From Cryptomeria japonica (taxonomy: Eukaryota; Streptophyta; Pinopsida; Cupressales; Cupressaceae), in assembly GCF_030272615.1 (NCBI RefSeq), contig NC_081413.1, forward strand, positions 449,420,538-449,484,537: a DNA stretch of 64,000 bases, read 5' to 3'. Below, piece by piece: positions 47,939 to 57,313 of the stretch (the stretch's first letter is position 1; every line of letters begins with the position of its first letter). The notes beneath the pieces are model-generated. The model was given only the letters and a program-made list of their open reading frames with translations, searched no databases and was not told the origin of the DNA. The translations under genes and the position numbers were made by a program.

Positions 47939-49081
47939 TCAAGAAGATTGGCGAATGAAAGTGAGACGTTGGTTATTGGATAGATCAGGAGGTAGGTTAT
48001 TGTCACGAAGGTATGTAAAAATGGAACCATATAACTGGGACTCGGGACCAACAACACATATCATCTCAGTAGGAATGATTTCATATGAAGGAACCAAAAG
48101 GTTATCCACCAAGAACTCATAGTGGGTCTCATTCAGAGGTAGATCGATCAGTGAAGCAATTGTAGCCATGGCATCTGCAGCTCGATTCTGCTCTCTTGGT
48201 ATCTGCTCAAAGTCTATCTTTGTGAAATGTTGTTTCAAGTCATCCACCATTTTTTTGTAAGGCATTAATTTTTCATCTTTTGTTTGGTAATCATCAGTTG
48301 CTTGATGGATTACAAGTTGAGAGTCCCCAAAAACATGAAGTTCCTGGATCTTCCACTGAACTGCAATCCGTAATCCAGTTGTTAATGCCTCATATTCCTC
48401 TATATTATTAGTGCAAGGAAATGATAAGCGGTATGATTTTGGTATAGAATCCCCTTGAGGAGTTATAAAGAGGATGCCAGCTCCTGCTCCATGCTGTGTG
48501 TATGAGCCGTCGAAGTACAGTTGCCATGGCTTCACATGTGACATTGTTAAAATGGATTCATCTGAAAATTCTGAACTGAGAGGAACATCATCTATCATGG
48601 GGGAATCTGCTAATTGATCTATGATGGCTTGTCCTTTTATTTCTTTTTTGTCCACATACTCAATGTCGAATTCACTTAGGATCATTACCCATTTGGCCAG
48701 TCTCCCATTAAGCATTTCTTTATTGAGAAGGTATTTCAATGGATCTATTCTTGCAACCAACTTAGTCTTATGAGTGAGCATGTAATGTCATAATTTCTGT
48801 GAAGCAAAGACCATGACAAGACATGCATGCTCAATTGGTGTGTAGTTTAGCTCATATCCCACCAATGTACGATTGATATAGAATACTGCTTTTTCTTTGC
48901 CCTCAGCAACTTGTTGTGCTAGGAGTGCCTCCAGTGCTGTTGGAGTAGCTGATATGTATAGTAATAGAGGCTGATCTAGAACTGGTGGTATTAGAACTGG
49001 CGGATTCAGAAGATAATCTTTGAGTGTCTGGAAAGCTTTTTGACATTTATCATCCCATTTGAATTTGATGTTTTTATGTAG
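47939..49081 (-). pseudogene. RNase H regions of Tat2 (two in tandem)
   Basis: The RT-linked RNase H remnant (about 49081-48600) reads KEKAVFYINRTLVGYELNY, IEHACLVMVFASQKL, GRLAKWVMILSEFDIEYVDK. The second, archaeal-type RNase H (about 48540-48120) has WQLYFDGSYTQHGAGAGIL, NNIEEYEALTTGLRIAV, LHVFGDSQLVIHQ and NRAADAMATIAS. All four acidic residues (Asp, Glu, Asp, Asp) are visible. A stop near 48780 separates the two. A dual RNase H is the hallmark of the Tat lineage of plant Ty3/gypsy elements. It would degrade the RNA template during reverse transcription. Confidence 0.85.
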
Positions 49082-50878
49082 CTAGTGCTGAAAAGGATTA
49101 CACTTATTTGCAAGTTGTGCTATGAATCTTCGTATGGACTGGAGTCTCCCTTGTAAAGACCAAAGTTGACTGATATTTCTTGGTGGTTGCATCTCTAGGA
49201 TGGCCTTGACTTTTGCTGGATCAGCTTCGATTCCTCTTTTTGATACAATGAATCCTAGGAGCTTCCCGGAGGTTACTCCAAAGACACATTTCTTGGGGTT
49301 TAATCTTACTTTGTATTTTTCCAACCGATCAAAGACGACTGAAATAATGTCCAAATGTGTATTTCTGTCTATTGATTTGTCCAAGAGGTCATTGACATAA
49401 TCTTATACAGTTACGTGCATGAGATCGTGAAAGATAGTAGTCATGGCTCTTTGATATGTAGCGCCTACATTTTTTAGCCTGAAGGACATGACATTCCAGC
49501 AGAAGGTTCCCCACGGACAAGTGAATGATGTTTTGTGTTGATCCTTAGACGCGATCTTTATTTGATTATAACCAAAGAATCCATCCGTCAACAATAACAT
49601 TTCATGACCTGCTGTGAGATCGACAATCAAGTCAATATTTGGTAATGGGAAGTCATCCTTAGGACAAGCTTTGTTGATGTCTCTAAAATCTGTACATATT
49701 CTGATGCTACGATCTGGATTACTGACAGACACTAAGTTGGAGATCCATTCGGGATAATCAATTGGGCATATGAATCCAACATCCAAAAATTTCTCAAGCT
49801 TTGCTTTGACTAGTAATGCCACTTGTGGATGCATCTTTCTTAATTTCTGTTTCACTAGTTTTGCCCCCAGTTTAACTGTCAAATGATGCATTACCAAATC
49901 CGGATCCAATCCAAGCATATCAGTGTATGACCATGCAAAGTTGATTTGTCGTTCTTTGAAGAAACTTATGAATTTTGACCTTTCTGACTTCGTCAAAGAT
50001 TGGGCTAGGAATATGTTGTGTGGAACTTCTTCTGTATTGATGTTTGTTTTGATAGTCTCCTCTACCAACATGGATGACTTTTCCTCATATGATGCTGGGA
50101 GAATGTCGAGCCTTCCATCTTCGGGTGCCTCAGAGAGGTTTTTGCCCTTAGATACGTCCTTTCTTTTTACTTTTTTGGGGTTAGACAACGCCACAGTGTG
50201 GTTTTTGCCAAAAGACCCTTGGTTTGTCGTTATTTTCACATTTTGGTCCCCAGTGTATCCCGCTTTATGGTCCCCAGGGGGAAGATCATCTGATATGCCA
50301 AGATAGTCAATAAAAGCTTCATCATTTTGGAATGTGTCAAACTGTGCAGGTCCTTCATGATCCCAGTCAATGAGTTGGTGGTGAATGAGGGGAAGGCCTT
50401 TAATGTCTTCAAAGTTAGCAAGGCTCAGAGTGAAGATGCAGTTATATTCAAGTATGTCAAGGTAATTATCGAGGTCATCGATGGCACTCTCCTCATCAGT
50501 CTCAATCGTGAATGAATCCAAATTATCATCACTAGTAGTGCATTCTGCGACAGGTGTTCTCATCCTATGTGATTTCAACTTAGGACCTTGAGACAAGGAC
50601 TGTGTGGAATCCTCATGGTTTGTTTCTTGACCAACTGTGAATCTTTTATAAAATTTCTCTTCTTTTGTGGGTTCATCTAGCTCTCTAAATGTCTTGGTGA
50701 GCTTGTAGTCACTGGAGGATTTGTCTGAACCCCATTCCCATTCATTGGAGTCTGTGGAATAGCAATCCTCTTGTTGAATTTTGGCAGCTTTGATTTGTAA
50801 GGCTTCTTCTGTCCTTTGAGTGTGGACCTTGGAAGTCAAGAAACCAAGTCCCTTCGAGCATTCCTTTTTGAATGTCAA
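49082..50878 (-). pseudogene. Reverse transcriptase of Tat2
   Basis: The N-terminal 280 residues are an acidic linker. RT starts around KLRKMHPQVALLVKAKLEKF, then ICPIDYPEWISNLVSVSNPD, RICTDFRDINKACPKDDFPL, LLLTDGFFGYNQIKIA (first catalytic Asp present), TSFTCPWGTFCWNVMSFRLK and ATYQRAMTTIFHDLMH. A TAA interrupts just before the active-site box, which reads DYVNDLL instead of YVDD. The thumb continues at 49384-49082 (GFIVSKRGIEADPAKVKAIL). The Asp to Asn change and the stop show an inactive copy. It carries the full set of gypsy RT blocks. Confidence 0.9.
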
Positions 50879-50911
50879 TTCAGGTTGTAAAGGTTCAATG
50901 ATGCCTTCCTT

Positions 50912-51205
50912 TCATAACCCAAGAGGGCTTTTTCCATCATACCCAAATTTTTGTAGAATCTTGAAACCTTTGCCATATTTCTCACATGGTAGACTGATGT
51001 GATCTTGTGTATCATCTTCAAGGTCTTTGTAAAGCATTTTGTATAAGTCTTCCTCTTCTAGTTCGCCCCATCTTTGAAAGGTAGTAGGGTCCCATTTGAG
51101 TACAATGATGGATACTTGCTTGTTAGGATGTGGTCTTCCATATTCTTTTGGTGAACTCATGACTTGTTGTAAGTACATGGTCTGATTTAAAGTGTATTCC
51201 CCCAT
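50912..51205 (-). pseudogene. G-patch domain region between protease and RT (Tat2)
   Basis: Same frame as RT, separated from it by one TGA (about 50909). Reads ILQKFGYDGKSPLGL, stop, KEGIIEPLQPELTFKK and SKGLGF. The Gly spacing (GKGF..L...GYDGK.PLG...EGI.EPL) fits the G-patch, a short glycine-rich nucleic-acid or helicase-binding module. Upstream are EYGRPHPNKQVSIIVLKWD and WGELEEEDLYKMLYKDLE. In Tat1 this whole part is missing. In retroviruses of the betaretrovirus type a G-patch follows the protease; here it is in the comparable position, before RT. Confidence 0.7.
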
Positions 51206-51214
51206 GCCCTTGTC

Positions 51215-51874
51215 CTAAAATTTGCCTTTAAGTTCACCTTGTTTTGATGTCGAAGGTTTTAATGACTCAGGATCAGTGTATGCCAAAGAAGGAACAGCTT
51301 CGCGATTACTGGGAATGATGGTCTTAGTTTTTGATCTCAGGTTATTACAGTACATGAACGGATTAGGATCATCGTTAATTGTTACCTCCACTCCATTGTG
51401 AGGAAACTTAATGCATTGGTGATATGTAGATGGGACTGCCCTCATTTCATGAATCCAAGGATGCCCTAGCAATATGTTGTAAGTGAGATCTAGGTCTAGG
51501 ACTTGACAAACCACATCCTTCGTAACTAGCCCAACTCTGAGAGGTAAGGTGACTATGCCCTTGGATGAACGCTCTTCATCATCATATGCCTTGATGGTGA
51601 TTTTGTTTGTAGAATTCACAACTTTATCAGAATATCCCAATTGTTTAATTGTGCTCAATGTACAAATGTTTAGACCAGCTCCTCCATCTATCAGGACTTG
51701 TTTTATTTGATGTTTGTGTATGAAGGCTTCAATGTGTAGTGGTGCATTATGTGGTTGGCTCACAGAGGTGTCATTGGCTTCTATGAATGTAAGAGAGTGT
51801 GGAATGGAAAGGTATCCCACTATGGCTTGAAATTGGTCCACGTTCAGATCAGTAGGAATGGTAGTATCTCTCAA
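51215..51874 (-). pseudogene. Retropepsin-like aspartic protease of Tat2
   Basis: Counterpart of 8713-9270. Active-site block QVLIDGGAGLNICTLSTIKQ (Asp-Gly-Gly), flap area EERSSKGIVTLPLRVG, then VVCQVLDLDLTYNILLGHPW. The frame is open from DTTIPTDLNVDQFQAIVGYL to the stop at 51215. The Gln codon that is TAG in Tat1 is kept here, so gag and protease were one frame in this family. Single-copy lesions in Tat1 and Tat2 fall at different places. Confidence 0.87.
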
Positions 51875-51955
51875 GATTTTGTCAAGAATAGCTTTATGTG
51901 CGGGGGATATGCGTAAGAGCTCAAGGATGGAGATGAGCGCGGGTGTCTTCCCTAA

Positions 51956-54255
51956 CTATTCTAAAAGGTTGTACTCAAGCTTGGTTGATGAAGAAGGGAT
52001 GCTTTTGGCTGGAGCACCTTGCAAAGTGAATTTACCTCGACGGGTTGTAACATGACATTCAGAAGTAGGTTCAGAAGAAGATCCAACACCTTTTAGGACA
52101 ATCTTGGGTCTCCGGGTAGAATTCCCAGGGTTTTTGTCCTTGATGATAATGGTAGAGACGTAATTGTCCATCGAAATGTGATTGATAGTTGAATCATAGT
52201 TATAGGTTTCTCTGGTATAGTTGGTTTTGCCATTTGTGGCTTTAGCTTTTCCCTTGTCATGTTTTGGGAATGGTTCCTTAAACATCTCATGTTCTTGATT
52301 GGATGAGTGTCCTTCAATCTCAATATCACCTATATCAATGAGATCTTGTATGATGTTCTTCAGCCGATGACAATTACCTATTTTATGACCCTTGCCCTTA
52401 TGAAATTCATAGTATTCATCATCATTCCACCAATTTGGTTTGACCTTTGGCTCATATGGAGGAAAATATAGAATTGTGATTACCTTGTTTGCCACTAGCT
52501 TCTTGAAGACTGACTCAAGTGGTTCTCCCAATGGAGTATACTTCCTTCGTGATCTAGAAGTTGTTTGAGTATTCACCTGATTGTTTGTAGAGCTTGATCT
52601 GGAAAAAATGATTTTGGGTTGTACTGTATTGGCATCTACAACACCATCATTGACCGCGTTCTTGTTTTTATTCCAAAATCTTGGCTTGTCTTTTCCTTTA
52701 AAGTCATCTTTGTTTTCCTTGAATATCTTAATGACTCCTTGTTCAATTAGTAACTTTTCTATCGTTAAGCCTTTTTCAATGACGTCCTTGAAGGTGGACA
52801 AACAAGCTTTCCTTAGATCATAGCCAATGTCTTTGTTAACATTCTGGGTGAACATTTCTACCATTTGTTTTTGTGGAATTTCACAAGAGCATCTGCTGGC
52901 TAGATTCCTCCATCTTTGTAAAAATGATGCAAAAGACTCTCCCTCTTTTTGTTCGGTGTTGCACAAAGTAGTGACTGATATGTCTGTCTCTATGTTGTAT
53001 GAGAAATGCTGGATAAATGCCTCTGCTAAGTCACTCCATGACTTAATACCAGTGGAAGTTGGGAGAACCATTCCATAGCTTGATCACCTAAGCTTTGTGG
53101 GAATAATCTCATCAAATATGTCTCTTATGCTGCTACCTCAATGCAAGTTGTGAAAAATTGTCTTATGTGTGCCTTAGGATCCCCTTTGCCTCTATACTTA
53201 TCAAACTTAGGTGTCACAAAGTGTGTAGGAAATGGAGGCATTGGAATGCTCTTGTCAAATGGATAAGGACATATGTCTCTCATTGTGTATGTTGGCTTTG
53301 GTGTATTTATGTCCTCCATTTTCTTTTGTAAGTCCCTGATTTGTTGCTCCAAATTGCTCTTAGGTGGAGATCGACTTCTTGGACCATACCCCATGCTTGA
53401 GGTACCAATTGGAGGAGGAGCATGTTGCATATATGGATGATATTGATCATACACATGTTCATATGGAGGAGGTCTATAGTGATGCTGCATGTATGGGCCA
53501 CTTGGTATAGATTCATGTTGAGGAACGCAATATCTATTTTGTCCATGTATACCATACTCTATAGGCATGTCATGTTCTAATGTGTTGCCCCCAAGTTTGA
53601 CACGGGGTTTCCTTGTGTCCAAATTTTGAGCATGCCTTTGAATATCCAATTGCTTTGGTGGTTGATCCTTAGCATTGATATGTGATTGAGCATATTTCTC
53701 TACATAAGACTTCCATAATGGTCTGCAAAGGTGAGTATCAAATGCTTGACCATGTGTATGTGGGACCTCTGGTTTTTGAAACAAAGATGATGGTGATTTA
53801 GGCACCATATGTGGTCCTCTGTTGCCTCCACTATTAGGCCTCCTTTGATCCATGTTGGAGTGAGTTTGTTGCAAAGGTCTATGTTCCATTATTTGAGACA
53901 TGTCAAAATCATGAGGGATCTTGGCTCCACTTTGTGCCATCATTTGTTAGAAGTATTGTCTATCCATCCTCATTATTTCTTCAATCAATTGATTGAAGCG
54001 GGGGTCCATAATGGATTCTTCCACATCTACTGAATGTACGGAAAAGTTGTCCATATTGTCATTGTGTGTTTCATTGTTGTTTGTAGTGTCCATGTTCTCA
54101 ATATTTGGAATGTTTCTATTGGCATCCATGTCAGGTAATGTGTTATGATCAGAATTGAAAAAGACATCATTGTCATACTCATAGACACTCATGTTTGCGA
54201 ACTCTTGAGCCTCTTTAGTTTCTCTCCTAGATTTTTGAAGACGGGTTTCAACCAT
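51956..54255 (-). pseudogene. gag polyprotein of Tat2
   Basis: Starts MVETRLQKSRRETKEAQEF at 54255. It keeps the same architecture as Tat1: acidic N-terminus, Pro/His/Tyr-rich section, capsid core (FDKYRGKGDPKAHIRQFF, IKSWSDLAEAFIQHFSYN, FLQRWRNLASRCSCEIP), then YEFHKGKGHKIGNCHRLKN, a degenerate knuckle lacking its first Cys. Lesions seen by comparison with Tat1 are TTA to TAA near 53947, GAA to TAA near 53124, and a one-base loss in AMEWFSQLP near 53070. The 372-codon stretch 53071-51956 is fully open. A stop at about 51955 separates it from the protease frame. Confidence 0.87.
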
Positions 54256-54739
54256 GAACTAGGTATTGACCAAGATGTGTCAGACTAGATGAAAATGGAA
54301 AAAGTATGGAAGACCAAGAGTTGGATGAAATGTAAATGAATCTGAGGTGTACTTGCAATGTCCAAAGTGTAAGACCAAGTATGTATGTAGTAGAGTAGGT
54401 GTGACTTCCAAAGAGAGGATATTTTCTCTTGATGAGGTAAGTTGACCTTGACTCTAAGTAAAACCAAATGAGACCCAAAGGTGATAGACCTTGATGAGGG
54501 ACCACTTAGCAAAGTGTTGTTGTATGTAGTGTGTTGACAAAGTATGATGAGGACAAGCAAGTGACCTTTTGACTCAAGTTTAGACAAATGTGAATGTAAT
54601 GCAAGATATAAAGCAATTATGGACTTTGTGAGACCCAAAGATAGGTTGAATGCTAGATGAAAACCTAGAGAAACAACCTAGGAAGCTCAAGATTTCCGAA
54701 ACTGACTGTGTGTGTTTGCTGGACTGTAAAAGTTTTTCA

Positions 54740-54930
54740 ATTCTAAACACAGATGTGCCTGTATACTGCACAGATGCGATTTCCTGACATAGACGTGGTT
54801 CTATTTAACACAGACGCATTTTTGAGATTTTTTTGTAAATTGCAATGTTGATTCTGGAAACACAGACGCGTTTCTGCCCTTCACAGACGCGGTTATACAA
54901 CACAGACACTATTATGTCTGACACAGACGT
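54740..54930 (-). repeat. CACAGACGCG minisatellite, gag-proximal block
   Basis: About seven copies of CACAGACGCG or CACAGACGTG, spaced 15-35 bases. The Tat1 leader has no such block at the equivalent place. Confidence 0.8.
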
Positions 54931-56144
54931 GTTTCTGAAAAATTTGTGCAATTTTTTCCAATCTGTGAAGTTGTTTTTGTTGTGACCAAATATGACTGTT
55001 TGACTTTTTTTCGTGACAAGAGGACATAGTGTTGATGAAGACCCAATGTTTGCAAGTGTCTAGACTCAAAATGACTCCAAGAAAAGTGTGTTGTTTGATG
55101 TAAAAATGTTTTGCATACACTTGAAGATGCAAAAGACACAATGTTTTTCTGTTTGGTCTTGAATGTTTTGAATGTTTAAAATAAGTCAAACACAATTCTT
55201 ATGGCTAACCAAGACAATAGTTGTTAATCCCACATGGGTTTTTACCCCCGAGGCTACACTATTCAGAGGGGATACTTAGATGCTTGACCTCACTAGCTCC
55301 ACCCTCAGCACTCACTTCTCGAGTCAGCCAAGCATCAGTCCCCACGAAAACTCCCCATGGTGAACTTTGTATCTCTACTAAGAATCGTATGTGTGTGGGC
55401 CGCTACCAGAGGTCCAACCTCCTGCCCCAACAACTAGAAGGATTTGGGCTTCTAAAACAAAAAGGTGCTAGTAAGGGCATCCGCTCGTGTGGCCATACAT
55501 GCGGCACTTTCAGCTTTGTAAATACAGAAGGCTACCAACCGGTAGGGGTTACGCCCTACAACTGATCAAATAAATTTGATCAAACGGGTTTATGGGGAGA
55601 CATAGTGTCGGTATGAACTAATTAGCACATGTTATTCATAGTTTTCACCATGAATATAGTTATTTATAATGGTTTGGAAGAAGATGGCTTTTCTTTTGCT
55701 ACCACCTGGGTCATTCTCTTCTCACTAGTAGTCCTAATGACCACACAGGAAGATAGGCCCTCTAAAGATTAAACAAAAAGAGCCTATTGCTCAAGACACA
55801 AAAGACAATGATTCAATTTTAGTGCACCAATTGAAGTGTTTTCTAGTCTATTGAAAACATAGCACACAAAAAGAAAATCAAAAACCCTTGCCAAGGACCT
55901 GCAACAAAGATTTGTTAGTAGTCTGGATTGTTTGAAATAATCACCCCTTCCTATAAGCACACAAGTTAGGTAAATTTTAAATCCAAAAGACATTGTGAAA
56001 ATAGGGGCCTTCAACCAAACGATTTTGCTTTCAAGAAAAACTGCACCAATTCCATTAGCTAGATCTGAAGATGTTAGCTCAAAATAAACCAGATCTGAAA
56101 TATTGAATGACCAAAAACTGAATCAATAAAGCTAAAAAAAGAAA

Positions 56145-56450
56145 TCAACGCACATAGACGCAGTTACCCCAAACACAGACACACCTATCTACCGCAGACG
56201 CGCTTCTGTGAGACACAGACGTGGCTCCAGAACCCAGACGCGATTTTTGGACATAGACGCATCTAAAAACACCGCAGACGCGACTGAGGAACATAGATGC
56301 AGTTTTCAAAATCTGTAAAAAAAATAAAAATGTTGTCGAAGATGCAGACGTGGTTCCAGATTGCACAGACATGATTCGGGAACACAGACGCGATAGAAAG
56401 CCAAAAATGCAATCCGAAAGTACGCAGATGTGGAAATATCAAAATGTTGT
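56145..56450 (-). repeat. CACAGACGCG minisatellite, LTR-proximal block
   Basis: About eleven copies of ACACAGACGCG and variants (CGCAGACGCG, CATAGACGCA) spaced about 18-30 bases. In Tat1 the same place holds the three ~300-bp repeats instead. Confidence 0.85.
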
Positions 56451-56522
56451 CAAAAAATGTCAGATCTGCAACTTCAAAACACAAAATCTGCAATAAAGAT
56501 GTTAAATGCAAAAGGGAGAAGA

Positions 56523-56540
56523 GTCCCACCGGCCGTGCCA
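56523..56540 (-). promoter_or_regulatory. Primer-binding site of Tat2
   Basis: TGGCACGGCCGGTGGGAC on the minus strand, three bases inside the 5' LTR. The tRNA was not identified. Confidence 0.6.
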
Positions 56541-56543
56541 AAA

Positions 56544-57313
56544 TTTATATGGTGAAAATGGATAACAATAATAATGATATTGAAAGGCTAAATGAATTCA
56601 ACTACAAAAACCCTAGCCTAACAACAACAAAGATCCACCATAACATATGAAGATTACCTAAGAAAATGCAAATCAAATGAAATCACAAAGATTATACCAT
56701 CACATGTCCAATAGGGTTTGGATCTCCATTCTTCCTATCTCCATTGATCTTGATGTATTTTCTCTCAGATTTTATGTGCACAAGAGCTCAACAAAGAACG
56801 GAATGTGGTTGCAAGTAGGATCGCATATGCCAAGTAGTCAATTGATCAAGTGGTTAGCTAGGGTTTGATAATGAAGGAAGCATCTCCTTATATAGAAGAC
56901 ACTATATGAAATGGAGGGATAAGATTGAGAGGTGTAAAAGGAGGTCAGCTATGATTAGAGGGTAGGTAAAAGAAATAATAAAATAATGAAAGGGGTAGGT
57001 AGTGTATGAATTAAGAGATGAATGACATGTGTCATGGGTAGAAAAGGTTAATGAATTAATTAAATAAATGAAGATTTATTTAATTAATAGAAGAAGTGAG
57101 ATCAATTAAATAAATAAGATATTTATTTAATTTAGGAAAAAGAATAATTTGAATAAATAAATGTATTTATTTAAATGAGAAATAAGGCTAGAAGAGGATA
57201 AATGAATTAATTAGATAAATAAAGATTTATTTAATTAATAGAAGAATTAGGCTTAGATAATTAAATAAATAAAATATTTATTTAATTAGACTGGACAATT
57301 TTAGGTGTCTACA
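56544..57313 (-). repeat. 5' LTR of Tat2
   Basis: 770 bp. The end beside the PBS has changed from TATACA to TATAAA (minus strand). TATA box on the minus strand at about 56886-56894. It is followed by AATAG. Confidence 0.93.

Larger units (their letters stand above)
54256..56522 (-). other. Leader of Tat2
   Basis: Between PBS and gag. Two minisatellite blocks (54740-54930 and 56145-56450) enclose a stretch shared with Tat1. Open frames 55221-55565 (plus) and 54638-54285 (minus) recur in Tat1, but amino-acid changes are frequent and I do not call them genes. Confidence 0.6.
41099..57313 (-). mobile_element. Tat2: Tat-type Ty3/gypsy element with pol and an antisense PMD gene
   Basis: A 16.2-kb element on the minus strand. 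LTRs are 41099-41872 (774 bp) and 56544-57313 (770 bp), flanked by AATAG (41094-41098 and 57314-57318). From right to left: 5' LTR, PBS, leader with minisatellite, gag, protease, G-patch, RT, two RNase H regions, integrase, a long 3' region with an antisense spliced PMD gene and two minisatellites, a polypurine tract (CAAAGAGGGGCAAAA beside 41872) and the 3' LTR. Two RNase H regions and an antisense extra gene are Tat/Ogre hallmarks. Stops and frameshifts break every coding part, so it is not autonomous now. It lies in the clathrin-exon array. Confidence 0.92.
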
